From WHTB01 sp050699035 (GTDB lineage Bacteria; Actinomycetota; Actinomycetes; Propionibacteriales; Nocardioidaceae): 18,088 nucleotides of DNA. Location: contig JBOHDE010000066.1 of the NCBI GenBank assembly GCA_050699035.1, forward strand, positions 1-18,088, read 5' to 3'. Of this stretch, positions 12,418 through 18,088 are shown piece by piece (position 1 is the first letter of the stretch; every line of letters begins with the position of its first letter). The translations under genes were made by a program, and so were the position numbers. The notes below the pieces were generated by a model that ran no database searches, was not told the DNA's origin, and worked only from the letters and a program-made list of their open reading frames with translations.

Positions 12418-13311
12418 ATGCCCACCCCTACCAAGGGCAAGCGGCTCGGCGGCAGTCCTGCGCACGAGCGGATGATCCTCGCCAACCTGGCGACCAACCT
12501 GTTCGAGCACGGCCGCATCACCACCACCGAGACCAAGGCGCGGCGGCTGCGTCCGTTCGCCGAGCGTCTCATCACCAAGGCGCGGCGCGGCGACCTGCAT
12601 GCGCGTCGGCAGGTGATGCGGGTGATCCGTGACAAGAGCGTCGTGCATGTGCTGTTCACCGAGATCGGGCCGCGGTTCGAGTCGCGGCCGGGTGGCTACA
12701 CCCGGATCACCAAGATCGGCCCCCGCAAGGGTGACAACGCGCCGATGGCGGTGATCGAGCTGGTCGAGGCCGAGATGCCGACCCGGGCGAAGTCGGAGCC
12801 GGCGAAGGAGGCGAAGCCGGCCAAGACGGAAGAGGCTCCGGCCGCGCTGGCCGACGTCGACGAGGGTCCGCATGGTGCCGGCTCGGCCGCTCCGTTGGAG
12901 GACGGCTCGGCGCCGGAGGGCTTCGATATCAAGGGCAACGCCGACTCGATGAAGTACCACCTGCCGGACGGCCGCTGGTACGAGCAGACGGTGGCCGAGG
13001 TCTGGTTCAACGCCGAGGATGCGGCGGTCGCGGCCGGCTTCACCAAGGCCGGCTCATCGGCCGAGGCCGACGCGGCCGAGGAGCCGGTGGCTGTGGCCGA
13101 CGTTCCCGAGGGTCCGTACGGTGCCGGCTCGGCCGCTCCGTTGGAGGACGGCTCGGCGCCGGAGGGCTTCGCTATCAAGGGCAACGCCGACTCGATGAAG
13201 TACCACGAGCCGGACGGCCGCTGGTACGAGCAGACGGTGGCCGAGGTGTGGTTCCGTACCGCCGAGGCAGCCGAGGCGGCCGGCTTCGCCAAGGCCGGCG
13301 AGTCGGCCTGA
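12418..13311 (+). CDS. rplQ: 50S ribosomal protein L17 with duplicated C-terminal module
   Basis: L17 lies near the exit tunnel of the 50S subunit. Residues 1 to about 118 are a complete L17 (MPTPTKGKRLGGSPAHERMI, LFEHGRITTTETKARRLRPF, GGYTRITKIGPRKGDNAPMAVIELVEAE split across the core). A Lys/Ala/Glu linker follows, then two copies of an 82-residue unit (141-222 and 223-297). Each unit contains IKGNADSMKYH, PDGRWYEQTVAEVWF and a closing AGF. Total length is 297 residues against about 120 for a minimal L17. The module resembles one found at the ends of other actinobacterial proteins, informally called a sunset domain (from memory). GAGGGAG precedes the ATG. Confidence 0.96.
   Translation: MPTPTKGKRLGGSPAHERMILANLATNLFEHGRITTTETKARRLRPFAERLITKARRGDLHARRQVMRVIRDKSVVHVLFTEIGPRFESRPGGYTRITKIGPRKGDNAPMAVIELVEAEMPTRAKSEPAKEAKPAKTEEAPAALADVDEGPHGAGSAAPLEDGSAPEGFDIKGNADSMKYHLPDGRWYEQTVAEVWFNAEDAAVAAGFTKAGSSAEADAAEEPVAVADVPEGPYGAGSAAPLEDGSAPEGFAIKGNADSMKYHEPDGRWYEQTVAEVWFRTAEAAEAAGFAKAGESA
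12838..13299 (+). repeat. In-frame tandem duplication within rplQ
   Basis: The unit at 12838-13083 is repeated from 13084 onwards, with an offset of 246 bp (82 codons). The 147 bp coding residues 149-197 differ from those coding 231-279 at only six bases, which change three residues (H to Y, D to A, L to E). Divergence is higher at the two ends. The near identity at DNA level indicates recent duplication or gene conversion between the copies. Confidence 0.93.
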
Positions 13312-13351
13312 CCCGAGCCGGCCGTGAGGCCGAGCGACTGTTCGACGACAC

Positions 13352-13393
13352 CGACGAGCCCGTCCACCCGTACGCGGGCCGGCGGGCTCGTCG
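13352..13393 (+). terminator. Strong hairpin closing the ribosomal superoperon
   Basis: CGACGAGCCCG (13352-13362) and CGGGCTCGTCG (13383-13393) are perfect 11-base inverted repeats. The 20-base loop holds a further four-pair hairpin (CCCG, TACG, CGGG). It begins 40 bp after the rplQ stop. There is only a weak T-rich stretch downstream (GGGTTTA), so it fits the actinobacterial type of terminator without a long T run. Confidence 0.75.
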
Positions 13394-13457
13394 CCGTACT
13401 GGGTGGGTTTACTCCGATCCCCGTGACGAAAAGGTGTGGGTGGAGGTGAGCGGGCAG

Positions 13458-14255
13458 ATGCGGCTCCGGCTGGACGTGGCGTACGACGGCGCCGGGTTCT
13501 CGGGGTGGGCGGCGCAGCCGGACCGGCGGACGGTCCAAGGTGAGCTGCAGACGGCCGTCGCCACCGTGCTCCGGGTGCCGCAGGTCGCGGTGGTCTGCGC
13601 CGGTCGCACCGACGCCGGCGTGCACGCGCGCGGCCAGGTCTGCCACCTCGACGTCACCGACGACTGCCGGCCCGACGAGGTGCTCCGTCGCCTCGCCGGC
13701 GTCCTCCCGGCGGACCTCCGGGTGCGGGCCGTCGGCATCGCCCCGGCGGGCTTCGACGCCAGGTTCTCCGCGTTGTGGCGGCGGTACGCCTATCGGGTGT
13801 GCGACGACCCGGGCGCGGCCGATCCGTTGCGCCGACACGAGGTGCTCGGCTGGCCACGCCCACTCGACGTCGCCGCGATGAACGAGTCCGCCACACCGTT
13901 GCTCGGCCTGCACGACTTCGCCGGCTACTGCCGACGGCGCGACGGCGCGACCACGATCCGTCGGCTGATCGAGCTCGAGTGGCACCGTGACGAGGCGGGC
14001 CTGGCGGTCTGCCGGGTCGTGGCCGACGCCTTCTGCCACCAGCTGGTCCGGTCGCTGGTCGGCGCGATGCTGGCCGTCGGCGGCGGGCAGCGCCCGACCG
14101 GGTGGCCCGGCGACGTACTCGCTGCCGGCAGCCGGCGGCCGGGCGTTCAGGTCGTCGCGGCGCACGGCCTCACGCTGGAGGAGGTCGGCTACCCCGCGGA
14201 CGACCAGCTCGCCGCTCGCGCCGAGCAGGTCCGGGCGCTCCGGGTGCTGGCGTGA
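13458..14255 (+). CDS. truA: tRNA pseudouridine(38-40) synthase
   Basis: TruA converts uridines 38-40 of the tRNA anticodon stem to pseudouridine. The ATG at 13458 follows an excellent ribosome-binding site (GGAGGTGA, 13442-13449) with eight-base spacing and gives 265 residues. The N terminus MRLRLDVAYDGAGFSGWAAQP is typical, and the catalytic Asp is D52 in AGRTDAGVHARGQV. Further motifs are FDARFSALWRRYAYRV, LLGLHDFAGYC and ADAFCHQLVRSLVGAML. The frame is open further upstream into rplQ, without homologous sequence. Its stop overlaps the next start (GTGA). Confidence 0.96.
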   Translation: MRLRLDVAYDGAGFSGWAAQPDRRTVQGELQTAVATVLRVPQVAVVCAGRTDAGVHARGQVCHLDVTDDCRPDEVLRRLAGVLPADLRVRAVGIAPAGFDARFSALWRRYAYRVCDDPGAADPLRRHEVLGWPRPLDVAAMNESATPLLGLHDFAGYCRRRDGATTIRRLIELEWHRDEAGLAVCRVVADAFCHQLVRSLVGAMLAVGGGQRPTGWPGDVLAAGSRRPGVQVVAAHGLTLEEVGYPADDQLAARAEQVRALRVLA

Positions 14256-14848
14256 GCGACCACTACTTCTCTGCAGAGCCGTCGTCGAACCTCCGGCGGG
14301 CGCCGGTCAAGGCCACCGTCTGGGGCCACGACCTCGACCTGGTGTCGGCCTCCGGCGTGTTCGCGCACGGCCGGCTCGATGTCGGCACCTCCGTGCTGTT
14401 TCGTGCGACCGAGCCGCCTGCGGGTGGCACTCTCCTCGACCTCGGCTGCGGCTACGGCGCGATCGGGTGCGCCCTCGCGGTCGCGGCTCCCGACGCCTCC
14501 GTCTGGGCGGTCGACGTCAACGAGCGGGCCCTGCAGCTGACCGCCGAGAACGCGCAGCGCGTCGGAGCGGCCGATCGGATCCACATCAGCCTGCCGGCCG
14601 CCGTACCCGAGGACCTGCATGTCGACGAGATCTGGTCCAACCCGCCGATCCGGATCGGCAAGGATGCCTTGCACGAGCTGCTGCTGCAGTGGCTGCCCCG
14701 CCTCCGCCCGACCGGTCGGGCCGTGCTCGTCGTCGGCAAGAACCTCGGCGCCGACTCGCTGCAGTCATGGCTGCGGGCCGAGGGATACGGCTGTGAGCGG
14801 CTCGCCAGCGCGAAGGGTTTCCGGGTGCTGGAGGTACGACCGCACTGA
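14252..14848 (+). CDS. Class I SAM-dependent methyltransferase, RsmC-like
   Basis: The GTG at 14252 overlaps the truA stop by four bases and gives 198 residues starting MSDHYFSAEPSS. The SAM-binding loop is LDLGCGYGAIG (62-72), the acidic ribose-binding residue lies in AVDVNE (86-91), and the catalytic-type motif is SNPPIRIGK (129-137). The preceding GVFAHGRLDVGTSVLF segment is typical of the methyltransferase-small domain of RsmC, which methylates a guanine N2 in 16S rRNA. This protein is a single domain, half the length of E. coli RsmC. An rRNA target is likely from the family and from the truA neighbour, but which base is modified cannot be told. Confidence 0.88.
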   Translation: MSDHYFSAEPSSNLRRAPVKATVWGHDLDLVSASGVFAHGRLDVGTSVLFRATEPPAGGTLLDLGCGYGAIGCALAVAAPDASVWAVDVNERALQLTAENAQRVGAADRIHISLPAAVPEDLHVDEIWSNPPIRIGKDALHELLLQWLPRLRPTGRAVLVVGKNLGADSLQSWLRAEGYGCERLASAKGFRVLEVRPH

Positions 14849-14864
14849 CCGCCGTTGTGGTCAT

Positions 14865-14892
14865 GCAACACAATCGTGGGTGCGTGCGTCTA
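14865..14892 (+). promoter_or_regulatory. Candidate ECF-sigma promoter upstream of the sigma factor gene
   Basis: GCAAC (14865-14869) and CGTCTA (14887-14892) are separated by 17 bp. This is the AAC ... CGTC pattern used by many ECF sigma factors, many of which transcribe their own gene. If CGTCTA occupies -12 to -7, transcription starts at 14899. That is the A of an in-frame ATG, giving a leaderless message. It is a motif match without a regulon comparison. Confidence 0.55.
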
Positions 14893-14898
14893 TCTTCC

Positions 14899-15435
14899 AT
14901 GGAGGCGGTAGTGCAGGAGCCCCGCGACTACGAGGGTGTTCCTGCCATGCCCGAGTTCGAGGACTGGGTGTCGGCGCGGGCTCACGTGCTGATGCGTTTC
15001 GCGTTCCTGGTCACCGGCAACGCCGCGGACGCCGACGACGCGTTGCAGGAGGCGCTGATCTCGGCGTACCAGCGCTGGGACGTGGTCGCCGGTGCGGTCG
15101 ACCCCGACGCGTACGTCCGCCGGATGATCGTCAACGCGCACACGTCGTGGTGGCGGCGGTTCCGGCGGCGGGAGACACCCGTCGACGTGGCGTGGTCCCC
15201 CGCTCTGGCCGGGGTCGACGCACCGGCCGAGGACGTGCAGCGCATGTGGGGGCTGTGCGGAGAGCTGCCAGCACGCCAGCGCGTCGCCATCGTCCTGCGC
15301 TACTACGAGGGCATGCAGTACGGGGAGATCGCCGAGATCCTCGACTGTTCCGAGGGCACGGTGCGGTCCCAGGTCCACCGGGCGCTGGCCACCCTGCGCC
15401 GACGCCTCGACGGGGAGGATGCGGCCGATGCCTGA
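14899..15435 (+). CDS. SigE-family ECF RNA polymerase sigma factor
   Basis: This extracytoplasmic-function-type sigma factor directs RNA polymerase to a small stress or envelope regulon. The product is 178 residues from the ATG at 14899. Region 2 spans about 25-90 (ARAHVLMRFAFLVTGNAADA, DDALQEALISAYQRW, PDAYVRRMIVNAHTSWWRR). Region 4 spans about 118-170 (LPARQRVAIVLRYYEGMQYG, then EIAEILDCSEGTVRSQVHRA). There is no C-terminal extension. Other possible starts are GTG 14911 (with GGAGG five bases upstream), ATG 14947 and GTG 14857. The predicted transcription start favours 14899 and argues against 14857. It overlaps the next gene by eight bases. Confidence 0.9.
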   Translation: MEAVVQEPRDYEGVPAMPEFEDWVSARAHVLMRFAFLVTGNAADADDALQEALISAYQRWDVVAGAVDPDAYVRRMIVNAHTSWWRRFRRRETPVDVAWSPALAGVDAPAEDVQRMWGLCGELPARQRVAIVLRYYEGMQYGEIAEILDCSEGTVRSQVHRALATLRRRLDGEDAADA

Positions 15436-16510
15436 CGTCGAGCAGCTGCTGCGCGACACCCTGCACGAGTACGCCGACCGAGCCCCGGACGCGCAGACCC
15501 AGGCCGCCCGGGCGATGCGCCGTGCCCGCCGGCGGCGGCGTCGGCTGCTCGCCGGCGTGACGTTGGCGGCCGTCGCCGTGCTGGTCCCGATGGCCTGGGC
15601 GATCTCCCCGGAGGACCCGGAGCCGGTGCGCCGCGACCCGTCCGCGGGTGAGCTGCTGGCCGACCAGGGCGACTGGCGCTGGGAGGCGTACGGCGGGGTC
15701 GAGGTCGAGGTGCCGGCGAGCTGGGGGTACGGCAACCTCACCCAGTGGTGTGCGCCGGACGGCTGGCCGGGCAAGGTGGACCGACCGTCGGTCGACCGCC
15801 CCGGCGCGGGCCCGCTCAAGATGTGCTCGGCAACGAAGGAGAACGGCGACGGGCTCGACCGGCCGACGTACGTCGCGGGGCTGCTGCTGCGCCCGCGCGG
15901 TGTCGGCCCGCGGCTCGGCCGGTCGGACGTGGCCGCGGACGCGCCGGTCTACCGCAAGTCGGTGGGCGAGGTGGACCTGACCGTGATCGACGTCGAGCCC
16001 GCCGTCGCCCGCCGGATCTTGTCGTCGGCGACGGTGATCGAGGGCAGCGACGTCAGCGGCTGCCCGGGCACGACCCCGGTCCCGCGCCTCGGCGCGTACT
16101 TCTCGGTGCGTCGCACCGGCCTGGCCGGCGTCAGCGACGTCGACTCGGTGTCGATCTGCCGGTACGGCCTGGTCGGCTGGGACCGGCCCACCCTGGAGGC
16201 GTCGGAGCGGCTCGGCCGGGCCGACGGCGAGGAGCTGCTCTCTGCTCTGCGCGACCTCCCCGACTCCGCCGAGCAACGCCGCCCGGGCGGCGCGCAGGCG
16301 GGCGGGAGCGGGGACACCGAGGCGGTGCAGCTGCGGCTGTCGAGCGGCGGCGAGCTGACCGTCGTCTGGGTGCACTTCTCCGGCACCGGTCCGCACGGTG
16401 TGGACGACGGGGTCGTCCTGCGTGAGCTGTCCACCGGCCTGCTGCGACCGATCCTCGACCCACCCTGGCGCGGAACGGTCGAGGACTCGGTGCCTTGGCC
16501 GGGCGCGTAG
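15428..16510 (+). CDS. Single-pass membrane protein, candidate anti-sigma factor partner
   Basis: The ATG at 15428 lies inside the end of the sigma gene and is served by GGGGAGG at 15412-15418. It gives 360 residues. Residues 1-39 are cytoplasmic (MPDVEQLLRDTLHEYADRAP, then an Arg-rich stretch RRARRRRRR). One membrane helix follows at about 40-59. The remaining 300 residues would be outside, with four Cys in TQWCAP, LKMCSA, SGCPGT and SICRYG contexts that could form disulfides. No zinc-binding anti-sigma motif (HxxxCxxC) is present. Overlap with the sigma gene and the in/TM/out topology suggest an atypical anti-sigma factor or envelope sensor. I recognise no named family. Confidence 0.75.
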   Translation: MPDVEQLLRDTLHEYADRAPDAQTQAARAMRRARRRRRRLLAGVTLAAVAVLVPMAWAISPEDPEPVRRDPSAGELLADQGDWRWEAYGGVEVEVPASWGYGNLTQWCAPDGWPGKVDRPSVDRPGAGPLKMCSATKENGDGLDRPTYVAGLLLRPRGVGPRLGRSDVAADAPVYRKSVGEVDLTVIDVEPAVARRILSSATVIEGSDVSGCPGTTPVPRLGAYFSVRRTGLAGVSDVDSVSICRYGLVGWDRPTLEASERLGRADGEELLSALRDLPDSAEQRRPGGAQAGGSGDTEAVQLRLSSGGELTVVWVHFSGTGPHGVDDGVVLRELSTGLLRPILDPPWRGTVEDSVPWPGA

Positions 16511-16519
16511 CCTGGGGCC

Positions 16520-16972
16520 ATGTACTGGGGGAGTGGCGCGCTGAGTGTCCTCGTCGGAGTCGTCGGGGGCGTCCTACTGGTGTGCTCGGTGCTGCTCGTC
16601 CGCCGGCGCGGCTGGCGTCGCGGCGTCGGTGTCGCCGGGGCTGGGCTGATGCTGCTCGGCCTGTCGCTGTCCGGGCTGATCGACGCGTTGGCGCGAGCGC
16701 TGTCCATCCTGAGCTTCAACCCGTTGCGCTGGATCGGCCTCGCCGCCGCCGTACTCGGGTTCGCGATGCTGTCGTGGTCGGGGATCATCCCGCGGCGACG
16801 CAAGGGGCGTACGCGAGAGGCCGCGCCGGTCGAGTCGGGGCGGGAGCACCGGCCCGAGGTCGGGCCGCGCCCCGTCGACCCATCGGCCGACGCACCGGCC
16901 GCCGACGCACCGGCCGTCGACGACGACCTCGCCGAGATCGAGGAGATCCTCCGCCGACGCGGTATCTCCTAG
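16520..16972 (+). CDS. Small membrane protein of unknown function
   Basis: The product is 150 residues. Three hydrophobic segments are visible at about 6-28 (ALSVLVGVVGGVLLVCSVLL), 36-57 (GVGVAGAGLMLLGLSLSGLI) and 70-89 (WIGLAAAVLGFAMLSWSGII). Arg-rich loops follow the first and third. A cytoplasmic Pro/Ala tail repeats the pattern SADAPAADAPAVD and ends in an acidic amphipathic helix (DDDLAEIEEILRRRGIS). No family is recognised. It starts nine bases after the preceding stop, so it may be cotranscribed with the sigma factor pair. Confidence 0.75.
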   Translation: MYWGSGALSVLVGVVGGVLLVCSVLLVRRRGWRRGVGVAGAGLMLLGLSLSGLIDALARALSILSFNPLRWIGLAAAVLGFAMLSWSGIIPRRRKGRTREAAPVESGREHRPEVGPRPVDPSADAPAADAPAVDDDLAEIEEILRRRGIS

Positions 16973-16985
16973 CCTCGGGAGGCTA
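16970..16985. other. 16-bp inverted repeat over the stop codon of the small membrane protein
   Basis: TAGCCTC and GAGGCTA are perfect inverted copies separated by GG. In RNA this gives a six-pair stem with a CGGG tetraloop that includes the TAG stop codon. It could be a minimal terminator before the ABC-F gene. No T run follows. Confidence 0.4.
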
Positions 16986-17027
16986 ATCCGGTGGCGGGGT
17001 CACCCGCAGGCACCCAGACTGGCTCGC

Positions 17028-18088
17028 GTGGGACACGTCGATCTTGCCGGAATCCGCTTCGAGCTGCCTGACGGCCGGGTGCTGCTCGACGACGTCGCGT
17101 TCCGGGTGGGCGAGGGCGCGAAGGTGGCCCTGGTGGGCGCCAACGGCGCCGGCAAGACGACGCTGCTGCGGATCGTCACCGGTGAGCTGGACCCGCATGC
17201 CGGGGCGGTCACCCGGTCCGGCGGCCTTGGGGTGATGCGCCAGATGGTCAGCCAGGGCCACGAGGACTGGACCGTACGGGACCTGCTGCTCTCGGTGGCG
17301 CCGCCGCGGGTCCGTGAATCCGCCCGCCTGGTCGATGCCGCCGAGCTGGCGCTGATGGATCGCGACGACGAGAAGACGCAGCTGAGTTACGCCGGGGCTT
17401 TGGCCGAGTGGGCCGACGCCGGCGGGTACGACGCCGAGGTGCTGTGGGACGTCTGCTGCGTCGCGGCCGTCGGGACGCCGTACGAGCGAACCAAGTGGCG
17501 TGACCTCTCGACCCTGTCGGGCGGGGAGCAGAAGCGCCTCGTGCTCGAGGCGCTGCTGCGCGGCCCGGACGAGGTGCTGCTGCTCGACGAGCCCGACAAC
17601 TTCCTCGACGTGCCCGCGAAGCGCTGGCTCGAGGGGCGGATCCGGGAGTCGCCGAAGACGATGCTGTACGTCAGCCACGACCGCGAGCTGCTCAACAACA
17701 CCGCGACCCGCGTCGTCACCGTCGAGCTCGGCGCCGCCGGCAACACGGCGTGGATGCACCCGGGCGGCTTCACGTCGTACCACGAGGCCCGCGCGGCCAG
17801 GTTTGCCCGGCTCGAGGAGCTCCGCCGCCGGTGGGACGAGGAGCACGCCAAGCTCAAGGCGCTGGTCGTGATGTACCGCCAGAAGGCGGCCTACAACTCC
17901 GACATGGCGTCGCGGCTCCAGGCAGCGGTCACCCGGCTGGCGAAGTTCGACGCCGCAGGCCCACCGGAGGCACAGCCGCGCGAGCAGAACGTCTCGATGC
18001 GACTGCGCGGCGGCCGCACCGGCAAGCGGTCGGTGATCTGCGAGCGGCTCGAGCTGACCGGCCTGATGCAGCCGTTCGACCTCGAGGT
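17028..18088 (+). CDS. ABC-F family ATPase, 5' part (3' end outside window)
   Basis: ABC-F proteins are soluble tandem-ATPase proteins that act on the ribosome, as translation factors or antibiotic-protection proteins. From GTG 17028 the frame stays open for 353 codons to the window edge. The first ATPase domain has Walker A GANGAGKT (37-44), signature LSGGEQKR (163-170), Walker B VLLLDEPD with E188, and the H-loop SHD (216-218). There are no membrane segments. A charged helical linker with many Arg/Lys/Glu (about 255-310) follows, and the second domain is just beginning (about 335 onwards). The usual DEPTNHLD is DEPDNFLD here. The start codon is a best guess; no strong ribosome-binding site is visible. 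Confidence 0.9.
   Translation, partial: MGHVDLAGIRFELPDGRVLLDDVAFRVGEGAKVALVGANGAGKTTLLRIVTGELDPHAGAVTRSGGLGVMRQMVSQGHEDWTVRDLLLSVAPPRVRESARLVDAAELALMDRDDEKTQLSYAGALAEWADAGGYDAEVLWDVCCVAAVGTPYERTKWRDLSTLSGGEQKRLVLEALLRGPDEVLLLDEPDNFLDVPAKRWLEGRIRESPKTMLYVSHDRELLNNTATRVVTVELGAAGNTAWMHPGGFTSYHEARAARFARLEELRRRWDEEHAKLKALVVMYRQKAAYNSDMASRLQAAVTRLAKFDAAGPPEAQPREQNVSMRLRGGRTGKRSVICERLELTGLMQPFDLE

Noticed and set aside
13248..13457. Longer truA starting inside rplQ
   Set aside because: The added residues would be encoded by the end of rplQ and the terminator hairpin, whereas the ATG at 13458 has a near-ideal ribosome-binding site and the typical TruA N terminus.
12696..14165. 489-codon open frame on the minus strand across rplQ and truA
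   Set aside because: It spans two clearly identified + strand genes and the terminator between them, shows no domain, and repeats in the same way as rplQ because it is the complement of that duplication.

Overview
The window is a stretch of chromosome from a high-G+C Gram-positive bacterium. It carries the core ribosomal-protein superoperon (end of S10, all of spc, all of alpha) in the order typical of actinobacteria. The strong G/C third-position bias, the GTG starts, the tailed ribosomal proteins (S3, L29, L5, L17), the SigE-family sigma factor and the ABC-F variant all point to Actinomycetota. An L17 carrying C-terminal YH...AEVWF modules suggests Propionibacteriales/Nocardioidaceae; this placement is an inference from memory of the families, not a search. 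Every gene called lies on the + strand.

Layout. Positions 1-1541 hold the end of the S10 block: 3' part of rpsC, rplP, rpmC, rpsQ. Positions 1614-5846 hold the spc block: rplN, rplX, rplE, rpsZ (zinc-type S14), rpsH, rplF, rplR, rpsE, rpmD, rplO. A 197-bp leader with a long stem-loop, a candidate extended -10 promoter and a palindrome then precedes secY-adk-map (6044-8735), whose stops and starts overlap as TGATG. A 409-bp non-coding region (8736-9144) follows. It contains two copies of an unusual extended dyad-symmetric element 52 bp apart, and then a candidate promoter for infA. infA and rpmJ come next, then a leader with three consecutive hairpins, then rpsM, rpsK, rpsD, rpoA and rplQ (9717-13311). 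rplQ is more than twice the usual length because of an in-frame tandem duplication in its tail. A strong hairpin (13352-13393) closes the superoperon.

Downstream are truA (tRNA pseudouridine synthase) and an overlapping RsmC-like methyltransferase. Next come an ECF/SigE-family sigma factor with its own ECF-like promoter (probably autoregulated and leaderless) and an overlapping membrane protein that may be its anti-sigma factor. A small three-helix membrane protein and the 5' part of an ABC-F ATPase, which runs off the right edge, end the window.

Functionally the region makes ribosomal proteins, initiation factor IF-1, the RNA polymerase alpha subunit, the Sec channel, adenylate kinase and methionine aminopeptidase, so it couples translation, transcription and protein export. 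The least explained elements are the twin palindromic sites upstream of infA, the duplicated L17 tail module, the acidic repeat tail of L29, and the structured leaders before secY and rpsM.
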